This document shows, piece after piece, positions 1-8,300 of a stretch of 13,360 nt of DNA. The position numbers and the translations under genes were made by a program. Source of the DNA: Alphaproteobacteria bacterium (lineage in GTDB: Bacteria; Pseudomonadota; Alphaproteobacteria; CBDBCS01; JAHZLG01); the NCBI GenBank assembly GCA_022599995.1, contig JAHZLG010000254.1:1-13360 (forward strand). The letters run 5' to 3'. The number at the start of each line of letters is the position of its first letter. The first letter of the stretch is position 1. The notes under the pieces were generated by a model that did no database searches, had not been told where the DNA came from, and saw only the letters and a program-made list of their open reading frames with translations.

Positions 1-1893
1 AATTGTCACTGCCGATGCGTAGTAACGGTCGACTGCGTGTCCAATGCCGATTGCCGATAATTCGACGCGCTGTTTTGTCTCGATTGTTTTGATCACCTCG
101 TGCAGGTGGGATTCGAGGTAGAGGCTGCCATTTGCCGAGAGAGTGGTGTCATCGACGGGAGCCCCGTCGGAAATCACCAACAAGATTCGACGCTCGGCGG
201 GGATTTTGCACAGCCGTTCGTGCGCCCAGAGTAAGGCTTCGCCATCAATGTTTTCTTTCAGAAGCCCCTCGCGGAGCATAATCCCTAACCGAGGACGCGC
301 ACGTCGCCACGTTTCATGGGCATGTTTGTAGCAAATATGGCGAATATCATTCAGTCGTCCCGGATGGCGTTTTTTGCCCGCTGCAATCCACGCGTCGCGG
401 GACTTTCCTCCCTTCCAAGCCGAGGTTGTGAATCCGAGCAATTCGGATTTGACGCCACACTGCTCAAGGGTGCGCGAAAGAACCTCGGCGCACATCGCGG
501 CGAGGGCGATGGGCCGCCCGCGCATCGACCCCGAATTATCTATCAGCATCGTTACCACTGTGTCGCGGTACGGATGCTTGTAGGGTTTGCGGAAACACTT
601 GGGATTCAGGGGTGTGTGAACCAGTCGCAACAATTGTCTGGGGTCTAACTGCCCTTCCTCCAGATCGGTTTCCCATTGAAGCTGCTGCTTTGCCAGCAGT
701 CGCCGTTGCAGCCTGTTGGCAAGACGGGTGACCACAGGAAGGAACGGGGCGACACGATCATCGAGCTGTTTCCGAAGCTCCCGCGCCTCTTCGGGGCTCG
801 CAAGGTCAGTGGCAATCACTTCTTCGTCGAAATCCTTTGTATAGGCGCGGTATGCTGCCGTTGATTGGGTGGCATCGCCCTTTCTGTGCGGGGGCAAGAA
901 CAGATCGAGCAACTCATCGTCGCCAGCTTGGTTGTCTTCGTTCGTGATGAGATCATCCGGATTCATCTCCTGCCCATCTTCGAGCGACGACCCTTGGCCA
1001 TCTTGCCCGAGACGCTCTTGGGACTGCTTGTTGTCTGCTGCACTCGCCCCCGAATCAGCCGGCGCTTGGTCGGAGTCTTCTCCATCGACATCATCAGCGG
1101 ACTCGGTTGCAGCTGCTTCTGCCGCATCGGTTTGGCTGCTCTGCAAGAGCAACAGGGCAAGCTCTATGGCATAGGCACGCGCTGCTTGGGCATATTGCCC
1201 TTGATCGTGCGGATCGGTTTCGTGAAACAACCGTTGCATGACTCCCTGCGCAGAGGGCGGGATTAGGTCGAGCAATTTGTCGGTATGCGGCGGTGGTTTT
1301 CCCTCAAAGGCCAACTGTCTCCCTGCAAGGCGAACCCCTTGGGAAAGCAGGGTATGGTGATCGGGAGACTCGGACAAAGCACTGATATCCTTGGCAGGAA
1401 CAAGTCCGTGCAATGCAGTGGCAATGTCTGCTTTGGTGTTCGCTCGATTCGCTTGGGCATCGCCTTCTGGGGTTGAGGCGAAGGTCGCTTCAACCGTGCG
1501 ATGCAGGTTCTGACGCACGCCTATTCGAAAACGTCCGCCTATGTGTTCAAGCCGCACCTCTTCCAGGGCGTCATAGATCGACTTCTCGAGGCCTTGTTGC
1601 GGACGCCACTGACGATGCGTCCCCTCGTCGTGATAGCGCCGTTTGATCGCCATCGCATCGTGCAGGGCAACCAAGGCAACGGCACTGTCGGCAGCAAGGT
1701 CATCGCCGCCAAGGTCGGCGAGCTCGACGGTTTCGGCTTGATTGCCAGACCCCTCTTGGGAAAAACGCACGTCGACGGCAGGGGTATCGGCCAGGGCGCG
1801 ATACCCTGCCGCCTGCTGAAGGCGCCATCGCTCCTTTCTTGCCTTAAGATCATCTGAGGGCAAAAAAGAATCTGTTCGTTGGTTTTTTATCAT
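1..1893 (-). CDS. cobT: Cobaltochelatase subunit CobT (3' end cut off by window edge)
   Basis: CobT works with the AAA+ protein CobS and the large subunit CobN to insert cobalt into hydrogenobyrinate a,c-diamide in aerobic cobalamin synthesis, driven by ATP in the cytoplasm. The frame is open for 631 codons from ATG 1893 to the left edge. The N-terminal half carries the CobT-type helical region. Residues about 248-330 are a strongly acidic, low-complexity linker rich in D, E, Q and S, typical of CobT. The C-terminal third is a von Willebrand factor A domain whose MIDAS motif DNSGSM begins at D452, followed by LVISDGAPVDD and, near the edge, GIGHAVDRYY, which corresponds to the family's GIGHDVTRYY. 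Judged from that motif, only a short tail (about 20 residues) is missing. An in-frame GTG nine codons upstream (1920) is an alternative start; neither start has a strong Shine-Dalgarno sequence. It lies 173 bp downstream of the DUF3108 gene on the same strand. Assignment is secure. Confidence 0.95.
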   Translation of the reverse strand, partial: MIKNQRTDSFLPSDDLKARKERWRLQQAAGYRALADTPAVDVRFSQEGSGNQAETVELADLGGDDLAADSAVALVALHDAMAIKRRYHDEGTHRQWRPQQGLEKSIYDALEEVRLEHIGGRFRIGVRQNLHRTVEATFASTPEGDAQANRANTKADIATALHGLVPAKDISALSESPDHHTLLSQGVRLAGRQLAFEGKPPPHTDKLLDLIPPSAQGVMQRLFHETDPHDQGQYAQAARAYAIELALLLLQSSQTDAAEAAATESADDVDGEDSDQAPADSGASAADNKQSQERLGQDGQGSSLEDGQEMNPDDLITNEDNQAGDDELLDLFLPPHRKGDATQSTAAYRAYTKDFDEEVIATDLASPEEARELRKQLDDRVAPFLPVVTRLANRLQRRLLAKQQLQWETDLEEGQLDPRQLLRLVHTPLNPKCFRKPYKHPYRDTVVTMLIDNSGSMRGRPIALAAMCAEVLSRTLEQCGVKSELLGFTTSAWKGGKSRDAWIAAGKKRHPGRLNDIRHICYKHAHETWRRARPRLGIMLREGLLKENIDGEALLWAHERLCKIPAERRILLVISDGAPVDDTTLSANGSLYLESHLHEVIKTIETKQRVELSAIGIGHAVDRYYASAVTI

Positions 1894-2066
1894 GGCTTTG
1901 TCGCCTTGCGTCTGGGGCACATCTGCACGACCTTCGCGTCACTCTCATCACGCGCAAGTCATCCATCGGTTGTCTGCTGTCCACAAGAAGCAAGGCCGAG
2001 CGTATCGGTCAGAGGTCACACGCACGCCAAGGGCACTTGTGAAACACAGCGTGAAACACGGCAGTT
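1894..2066. other. Spacer between DUF3108 gene and cobT
   Basis: This 173-bp spacer holds no credible gene and no clear rho-independent terminator. Its one notable structure is a pair of tandem GTGAAACAC copies just after the DUF3108 stop codon, listed separately. Whether cobT has its own promoter here cannot be decided by eye. Confidence 0.5.
2039..2059. repeat. Tandem 9-bp direct repeat GTGAAACAC
   Basis: GTGAAACAC occurs at 2039-2047 and again at 2051-2059, separated by AGC, so the period is 12 bp. It sits eight bases beyond the stop codon of the DUF3108 gene and about 145 bp before cobT. The first eight bases equal one half of the bacterial parS site, but here they are in direct rather than inverted order. 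The function is unknown. Confidence 0.6.
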
Positions 2067-3074
2067 TTATGGCAACGCCGCGACGTTGACAAGGTAGGCT
2101 TTGGCATCGCCTCCGGGGGTGCCGATGTGCATATAGATAGGCACACGTGGGATAGCCCCCTCAATTGGCGGCACAATGACACTGGCATCGGGGCGAGCAA
2201 GAAAGAAGAAGGAATTCAGCCCTTTGGCACTGTAGGTTTTGTGGTTGTTATTCTTCATGTCGAATCGATCAGTGATAACCGCCCGGCAGTACACAAAGGC
2301 ACCTTGATGGGCAATCGCCCTTTTGCGACGTGGAATTTTCCTCTTGAATGGGCCGGCAACGAAATACATCGAGTAAATCCGCCGTCCATCGAACATCTTT
2401 CGTTTGCCTCCGTGGCACGCGCCGTCCTCATTGGCATTGACGGAAGACAAGAGCTCGACGAAGCCGCTCGCAAAGTCGGACGACCCTGCGACCTGTTCGG
2501 TGAAGTCGGTGGCACGATAACGCACCGGGTCGTTTCTGTATTGCCAATCGGTCGGGCCGAGACGATCGTAATTCGCGGTGATTGTGCGGGCTGAGTCCCC
2601 TCTTGTCACGCTGTTGCTGTACCCTTCGGGATAGAACCGCCATGGGTCATTGGCGGCCGCATCGTTGCCCACTATCTGCCCGGCACTGACAATCCGCCCA
2701 TTGAATTCATAGGCGATTTTGAAGATTCCCACTGTTTGCGCCTCGATACTAATTCGATAGGCTGGTGTGGCGGAGAGGGCATCATCGGCATCTTGTTTCG
2801 CCGAGCGTGACTGCGTTTGGCGTTGATCCGAGGGGCGGTCATCGACCATGGTTGCCGTGAAGCTCCCTGCACGCAACCCAAACAGGTAAGCATCATAGGT
2901 CAGAACAAGATTGAGTGGCGGGGGAAGATCGGGCGGCAATAAGGCTTGCCCCTCGCTGGCAGGGGCCGGGAGTGCCGCCAAACAGACAAGGGCCCCAGCA
3001 ACCTGGAACCTGATCAACAAGGCAAGAATTCTGCTGCCTCGCGCGGCGCGATGGGAAGGCGTGGGCGTGGGCAT
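2067..3074 (-). CDS. Secreted DUF3108 family protein
   Basis: The product is a 335-residue exported protein of unknown function that I place in the DUF3108 family. The N-terminus is basic (RAARGSR), followed by a hydrophobic stretch at residues about 17-36 and a likely signal peptidase I site after PAPA near residue 39, so the mature protein should be periplasmic. The mature part has the alternating beta-rich pattern of the family, including a TYDAYLFGLRAGSF start, AYRISIEAQTVGIF, and a late FDGRRIYSMYF segment. I recall genes of this family lying beside cobT in other alphaproteobacteria, which fits the order here. ATG 3074 is chosen because GGAG lies nine bases upstream, inside the 19-bp gap after the cobA stop, so it is probably co-transcribed with cobA. 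No catalytic motif is evident. Confidence 0.85.
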   Translation of the reverse strand: MPTPTPSHRAARGSRILALLIRFQVAGALVCLAALPAPASEGQALLPPDLPPPLNLVLTYDAYLFGLRAGSFTATMVDDRPSDQRQTQSRSAKQDADDALSATPAYRISIEAQTVGIFKIAYEFNGRIVSAGQIVGNDAAANDPWRFYPEGYSNSVTRGDSARTITANYDRLGPTDWQYRNDPVRYRATDFTEQVAGSSDFASGFVELLSSVNANEDGACHGGKRKMFDGRRIYSMYFVAGPFKRKIPRRKRAIAHQGAFVYCRAVITDRFDMKNNNHKTYSAKGLNSFFFLARPDASVIVPPIEGAIPRVPIYMHIGTPGGDAKAYLVNVAALP

Positions 3075-3093
3075 AAAAGTCGGCTCCGTACTG

Positions 3094-3978
3094 TCAAGAA
3101 TCTTTCACATTCGAGCGTAACCCACAGGCATCAATAAAAGAAGCACTCAAATCTGAAAAAACGGTCTTCTGCAAGATGCCAATGTCTTGGGTATCGACTC
3201 CAATAACGATCAGTGCCGGAGCTGCAACCTGCGCGACGTCGCGCTCGGCAGTGCCGAGGGTAGAGACAAGAACCTGTTGATCGGCTGTCGTCGCGTGGCT
3301 CACGAAGACAACGGCCTCATCAGGCGACCGGCCATGGCGAAGCAAATTCATGGCAATTGTTGGCAGCTGTTTTAAGCCCATATAGATAAGCACCACCGAT
3401 CCCGATGCCGCAATAGCCTGCCAATTCACGTGAATACTGCTTGCCGAGGTGCCTGTAAGCAGGCTAACCACCGAATTGGTGCTGCGATTGGTCAGTGGGA
3501 TGCCTGCCCACGCTAACCCGCCAATCCCCGATGTTATCCCGGGAATGACACGGGCCTGGATGCCACTGTTGCTTAGGGCACTGACTTCTTCCATCCCACG
3601 TCCGAAAATGAGCGGGTCGCCTCCTTTCAACCGAACAACGGCATGCCCTTCGCGCGCAAGGGCGATCAGACGTTGCGAAATATCCTCTTGGGTAGGAGAC
3701 GGCCTTCCCCCGCGTTTGCCGGCAAAGACCCGCAGGGCATGGCTGGGCAAAAAATCCAGCACTTGGTCAGAAACAAGGGCATCATAAACGCAGGCCGTTG
3801 CCTCACGGATAGCGCGAAGGGCGCCGATGGTCAAAAGGTCGGGGTCTCCTGGGCCTGCCCCAACAAGCCAAACCTCGCCGGGTTGGGGGCAACGTCCCTC
3901 GGCAGATAACGCAGGACGATTTTCGCACTCGTCGCTGTTATGACTGTTGGAGTTGGCTCGACACGCATCCCCTGCCAT
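3094..3978 (-). CDS. cobA: Uroporphyrinogen-III C-methyltransferase (SUMT)
   Basis: SUMT transfers two methyl groups from S-adenosylmethionine to C2 and C7 of uroporphyrinogen III, giving precorrin-2, the entry to cobalamin and siroheme. The 294-residue protein is the single-domain form without the CysG dehydrogenase/ferrochelatase part. Family motifs are in order: VGAGPGDPDLLT at 39-50, RLKGGDPLIFGRG at 116-128, VIPGITS at 144-150, LTGTSA at 174-179, YMGLK at 199-203, and a HGR...TLGT segment at 215-243. About 33 residues precede the first motif, and the tail after PALIVIG is about 34 residues longer than the core; both look poorly conserved. AAGGA at 3989-3993, ten bases before ATG 3978, supports the start. 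With DUF3108 19 bp downstream and cobT beyond, a cobalamin role is more likely than siroheme. I saw no cobalamin riboswitch ahead of it. Confidence 0.95.
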   Translation of the reverse strand: MAGDACRANSNSHNSDECENRPALSAEGRCPQPGEVWLVGAGPGDPDLLTIGALRAIREATACVYDALVSDQVLDFLPSHALRVFAGKRGGRPSPTQEDISQRLIALAREGHAVVRLKGGDPLIFGRGMEEVSALSNSGIQARVIPGITSGIGGLAWAGIPLTNRSTNSVVSLLTGTSASSIHVNWQAIAASGSVVLIYMGLKQLPTIAMNLLRHGRSPDEAVVFVSHATTADQQVLVSTLGTAERDVAQVAAPALIVIGVDTQDIGILQKTVFSDLSASFIDACGLRSNVKDS

Positions 3979-4224
3979 TACATCACTGTCCTTACAAGGG
4001 GGAACACCGCCGTCGCTGTCCGTTCTTCACAACAGCAAGCAGTTACAAAATTGACGAGAATCTGTCTTCACCTATCGTGCAACAATACTGCATGATTTCG
4101 TCTCTTGCCCTTTGGCAACCTTCACAAAAATCCAGTCGAGAAGACCCAAGACCGTTCAAACCCTGCACTGCCTTGAGAGCTTTAGGCACGTACGCCAAAG
4201 CCAAATTCAACGCACAATAACAAT
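3979..4224. other. Spacer between threonine dehydratase and cobA
   Basis: This 246-bp stretch contains no credible gene. It should carry the cobA promoter and the end of the dehydratase transcript, but I found neither a convincing -35/-10 pair nor a GC-rich hairpin followed by a T run. No B12-box (GCCACTG-like) element is present on the minus strand. Confidence 0.5.
3989..3993 (-). promoter_or_regulatory. Shine-Dalgarno sequence of cobA
   Basis: AAGGA on the minus strand lies ten bases before the ATG at 3978 and fixes that start over later in-frame candidates. Confidence 0.6.
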
Positions 4225-5241
4225 TCAGGAAGCGATTTTCAAAGCAAGATTTGCCGTCGCGTCATCCACAGCTTGGCGCAAGAGGTCGGCACCGACATTG
4301 CCGCCCGATATAATCACAACCACTTTTTTCCCGGCAAAAATTTCGGGATTTGTTTCCACGGCGGCAACGGCGATCGCCCCCCCCGGCTCCGCTATCACAC
4401 GGAGGTCGGTGTGAATCGACCCCACCGCATTGAGCACTTGGTCATCAGTCAAAAGCAACACATCTTCCACGTGCTCTTTGATCAGCGGAAACACCAATTC
4501 GCCCGGGATTGGCGTCAACAGGGCGTCGCAGATGCTTTTCTCTTCGGCGTGCACCCCGGTGAGTACCCCGCTTTTCAATGAGAGGTGGGTATCATTGTGC
4601 AGCTGGGGCTCGGCACCGTAGATTTTGCACGTCGGCCAAGCATGGTGAATGGCCACCGCGACCCCCGCCAACAACCCGCCGCCGCCAACTGGCACAACAA
4701 CCGCATCGGGAACAAAGCCCTGTGCCTTGCAGTCGGCGACAATCTCAAGCCCACATGTTCCTTGTCCGGCGATGATGTCGGGGTGGTTGTAGGGGGGGAC
4801 ATTGTAGCTCTCTGTTGGCATGTTTTCTTTCGCGACTTCCTCGCGGTTCTCGGTATACCGATCGTACAAGACCACATTCGCCCCTAAGAATGCCGTGTTG
4901 TAGCGTTTCACCTCTGGGGCATCTTTCGGCATAATGATCGAAGCGGGAATGCCGAATGTCCGAGCGACATAGGCCACCGCTTGGGCATGATTGCCCGAAG
5001 ACCAGGCTGTCACGTGCTCGGGGAAGTGGCCATGCTTCTTTTTGTATGTCAGAATGGCGTTTGCCGCCCCACGCATCTTGAACGCCCCGGTTCTTTGGAG
5101 CGATTCCATCTTGCAGTACATGTCGACGCCCGTTTCCTGGTCGCCGCGCAACGACCGCATCAACGGCGTATGGAGCACTAACCCCGGAATTTGCCGATGA
5201 TTCTCGGCGGCGAGCAAAACGTCTTCATAGGAGATTGTCAT
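4225..5241 (-). CDS. Threonine/serine dehydratase, PLP fold type II
   Basis: This PLP enzyme most likely deaminates L-threonine to 2-oxobutyrate and ammonia, and perhaps L-serine to pyruvate. At 338 residues it is the short, catabolic-type form with no C-terminal ACT regulatory domain. GAFKMRGA at 52-59 contains the Schiff-base lysine K55; SSGNHAQAVA at 81-90 holds the substrate/cofactor asparagine loop; VPVGGGGLLAG at 183-193 is the phosphate-binding glycine loop; EPGGA and SGGN (312-315) complete the active site. The family is functionally mixed: serine racemase and L-threo-3-hydroxyaspartate ammonia-lyase share these motifs, so the substrate is inferred. No Shine-Dalgarno sequence is seen before ATG 5241, but the MTISYEDVLLA start matches the usual N-terminus. 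It lies 131 bp downstream of ligA and may be read through from it or have its own promoter. Confidence 0.88.
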   Translation of the reverse strand: MTISYEDVLLAAENHRQIPGLVLHTPLMRSLRGDQETGVDMYCKMESLQRTGAFKMRGAANAILTYKKKHGHFPEHVTAWSSGNHAQAVAYVARTFGIPASIIMPKDAPEVKRYNTAFLGANVVLYDRYTENREEVAKENMPTESYNVPPYNHPDIIAGQGTCGLEIVADCKAQGFVPDAVVVPVGGGGLLAGVAVAIHHAWPTCKIYGAEPQLHNDTHLSLKSGVLTGVHAEEKSICDALLTPIPGELVFPLIKEHVEDVLLLTDDQVLNAVGSIHTDLRVIAEPGGAIAVAAVETNPEIFAGKKVVVIISGGNVGADLLRQAVDDATANLALKIAS

Positions 5242-5372
5242 GGGTGCGGGCTTTCATGGTTCTGGGGCAATGAGGGTACTCCTCGAAATTTGCCGGGAAT
5301 TTCATCACATTCGACCCAAGTCGACAGCACCTTGCTAGGTCAAACTACGGCCGTGGGCCTGCCTACCATGCG

Positions 5373-8300
5373 TCACCCCTCGCGCGTCGCTTTGCCTATT
5401 GGCGTCTTTTTCAAGTGGTTTCGCGACAACATTGCCTGCAACTCGCCGGGAGACAACACAGCCTTGCCGAGCACCCCAGCAAGATAGGCTTCGTCCTCCG
5501 CCTTATCGCCTATCACGAAATAGTCTGCCGCAAGCTCATCATTCCGCACGGAAAACCCCTGATCGAAGGCGGCTTTCTTCAGTTCGAGCAAGGCATTTCG
5601 CTTTAGCTTCGGCTTCGGCTTCGGCTCTGTGTCGGCATTGCCCGTTTCTCCCTCATCCTCCTGCTTCTCGTGCTCCGCCAGAAGGGACGCCCCCACAACA
5701 CCAAAGAAACTCACCGAGGTGCCCAGAAACGGCAACAAGGGCTTTTCCGAGGGTGGCACAACACTGTCCGCCTTGTCGTTCGGGAATTGCGCTGCCAGTC
5801 GCTGGAGCTGCCCTAGCCAATCCTCATCCTGCGCCGCTTTTTGCAGGGCAAGAAGACTGCTTTCTCCAAATCCATCGAGGCACATCAGCGTTTGGATTGT
5901 TGTGTCGTGATTCTGCCCAAGGCGCACAAGCATCTGCATCAGATCGGTCCAACGCGGGTAGGCCTGCGCCAAAGTGCGGGCGTGCTTTTTGGAGTACCCC
6001 ACCGCCAACAAGGTGCGCAAGACATCTGCCTCAGGAATGGAGGGCTCTGCGTGTGCGGAGGCTGGCACAGGATCAGGCGAGGCAACGCCTCGATCGTCAT
6101 GCAACAAAGACGGCGACATCACAGTGCCCGTATCACCATGTTGCGGCACCACGCCTTCCCCACTCCCTGCGCTGTCACTTGCAAACCCTGACCTATCACC
6201 CGCAAACAATCCGCCGGGGGCGGGCGTCTTGTCTTCCGCCACCGCGGCTGCCGACTGCCGACTGCCAGCCTGTGCGAGCAAGCCCGCAAATTCTTCCTCA
6301 GTCATGAGGGGAACCCCCAATTTCTTGGCCTTTTCCGCCTTGCTCCCGGGGTTCGCGCCGACAATCAGATAGTCGGTTTTGCTCGAGAGACTCCCCACGA
6401 CCGCCATGCCAAGGTCGACTGCCCGCTCTTTCGCAAGGGTACGGCTCATTGTCTCTAGCGTTCCGGTAAAGACCACGCGTTTCCCGTGAAACGCCCCGTC
6501 GGCTTCGGTACGCACCGTCGCCTGCGGCGACAACCTTGCGGCAAGGGCATCGACCGCTTCCAGCCTGCGATCGCTCGACGCAAAGAAGCGATGGAGATTT
6601 GCCACCATCGACCGATCAACCCCATCGAGCTGAGACAACTCCTTGAATGCCTCGATGTCTGCCGCCAAGAGCCGCGTCAAGAACAATCGCAACGCCTGCC
6701 AATTCTCAAAATGCTTTGCCAGCAATGAGGCCGCATTCTCCCCCACCCCCAAAATGCCAAGGGCAAGAACAAATCGAGCGAGCGGAATGCCCTCATCGGC
6801 TTTGTCCCGCAATGCCGTCAACAGGGCATCAACCGATTTTTCCTGGAAGCCCTCCTTTTCAATCCACTCGTCGCGATATTGGTCAAGCGCGAACAGGTCG
6901 GCGGGCGCGGCAACCCATCCCCAATCCAAAAGCTGGGAGATCATTTTCTCACCGGCGCCATCAATGTCGAGCACCCCACGCCCAACAATGTAGATCAGCC
7001 ACTGCGCAAATTGGTCAGGGCAGTCCATGCCCTTGCCACACACAATCCCGACTTGGTGTTCAGCACGCCTCTGCACCGGGCCGCCACACGAGGGACAATG
7101 CGATGGCATCATGAAAGGCAAGGCATCCTTTGGTCGGTGTGCCCTATCGACCCCCACGATTTGGGGGATCACACCCCCTGCCCGCTGCACCCACACCGTG
7201 TCTCCGATGCGAATGTCCTTTTTCGCGGTAATCTCATCGGCGTTGTGCAAACTTGCCCGGCTGACCGTCACCCCTGCGACTTCCACCGGGTCGAGCACCG
7301 CAACGGGAGTCAACACGCCGGTTCTGCCGACCTGAATCAGGATGTCACGCAAAACGGTTTGTTTTTGCACCTCGACGAATTTCTGGGCTATTGCCCAACG
7401 CGGGCGATTGTTCACCGTACCGACCATTGTTTGCGTTGCAAGGTCGTCGACTTTGTACACGGCCCCATCAATATCAAAATCAAGGTTGGGGCGTTCTCCG
7501 GTGAGCCAGCGAAACCATTCTGCCCCCTCGGCAAGGGTGGTGATACGACGTGCCTTCGGCGGAACCACAAAACCCCATTGCGTAAGCATGGCGTGAATGC
7601 CCTCTTGCGTTGTTGGCAAGGCAAAGCCACCGGCACAGTGCCCTATATCAAAGGCAAAGAATCGAAGGTTGCGCGAGGCGGTCACCGTCGGGTCTTTTTG
7701 ACGCAACCCGCCTGCCGCGGCATTGCGCACATTGGCATACGGAGGTTTGCCACTCTCTTCCTGCCTTGTGTTCAAGGAGGCAAGGGCGGACACAGGCATA
7801 TAGACCTCCCCGCGAATCTCAATCTCGATGGGCGGGGTTGGCAAGCCGAGAGGGGGCTCTCCTTCCTCGTCGCCACCAAGCATCGATGGAATCCCTGCAA
7901 TCATTCGAACGTTGTCGGTTACGACTTCGCCCATCGCGCCATCACCACGAGTCAATCCTTGCACCAACTCACCAGCCCGATAGGTCAGGGAAATCGATAA
8001 GCCGTCGATCTTCGGCTCGACCCAGTAGGCAGGCGGGTCGTTGAGGTTGGCCGCACGACAAAGCCGCTCTTGAAAGGCGCGCACGTCTTCATCCGAGAAC
8101 GCATTTGCCAACGAGATCATTGGTTTGCGATGGCGGCGACGATCGCCGAATGTCCCGGCTGGTTCGGCTGAACCGGATGAACCGGCTGCATCGGATGACT
8201 CGGATGAACCGGCCACCACAAGCTCGCCTGCATAAGGCCTACCCGACCCAATCTTGCCACGAAACACTTCACCTCGATCCAAATCAGGATACTGATCAAT

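Noticed and set aside
316..648. Plus-strand frame of 110 codons opposite cobT
   Set aside because: It is antisense to the VWA domain of cobT, whose frame is continuous and conserved.
3424..3435. Perfect palindrome ATTCACGTGAAT inside cobA
   Set aside because: It shares only the 10-bp core with parS and lies in coding sequence (IHVN); a chance 12-bp palindrome in 13 kb is not surprising.
3979..4224. Possible cobalamin riboswitch upstream of cobA
   Set aside because: No B12-box sequence (GCCACTG-like) or the surrounding stems could be found on the minus strand.
5225..5257. Ten-codon frame overlapping the start of the threonine dehydratase
   Set aside because: ATG at 5257 has no nearby ribosome site and the peptide is not an attenuator type (no run of Thr, Ile or other regulatory codons).
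5340..5372. Possible terminator after ligA
   Set aside because: Only a GGCC/GGCC pairing with a three-base loop is present and no T run follows.
5399..6307. Open frame of 302 codons antisense to the 3' part of ligA
   Set aside because: Extreme Pro/Arg/Ser/His composition and no family resemblance; it is the shadow of the ligA extension.
6879..8000. Long open frame (373 codons) antisense to ligA
   Set aside because: It lies entirely opposite intact, motif-bearing LigA, has no recognisable domain, and is His/Arg/Cys-rich in the way of complementary-strand shadows at this GC content.
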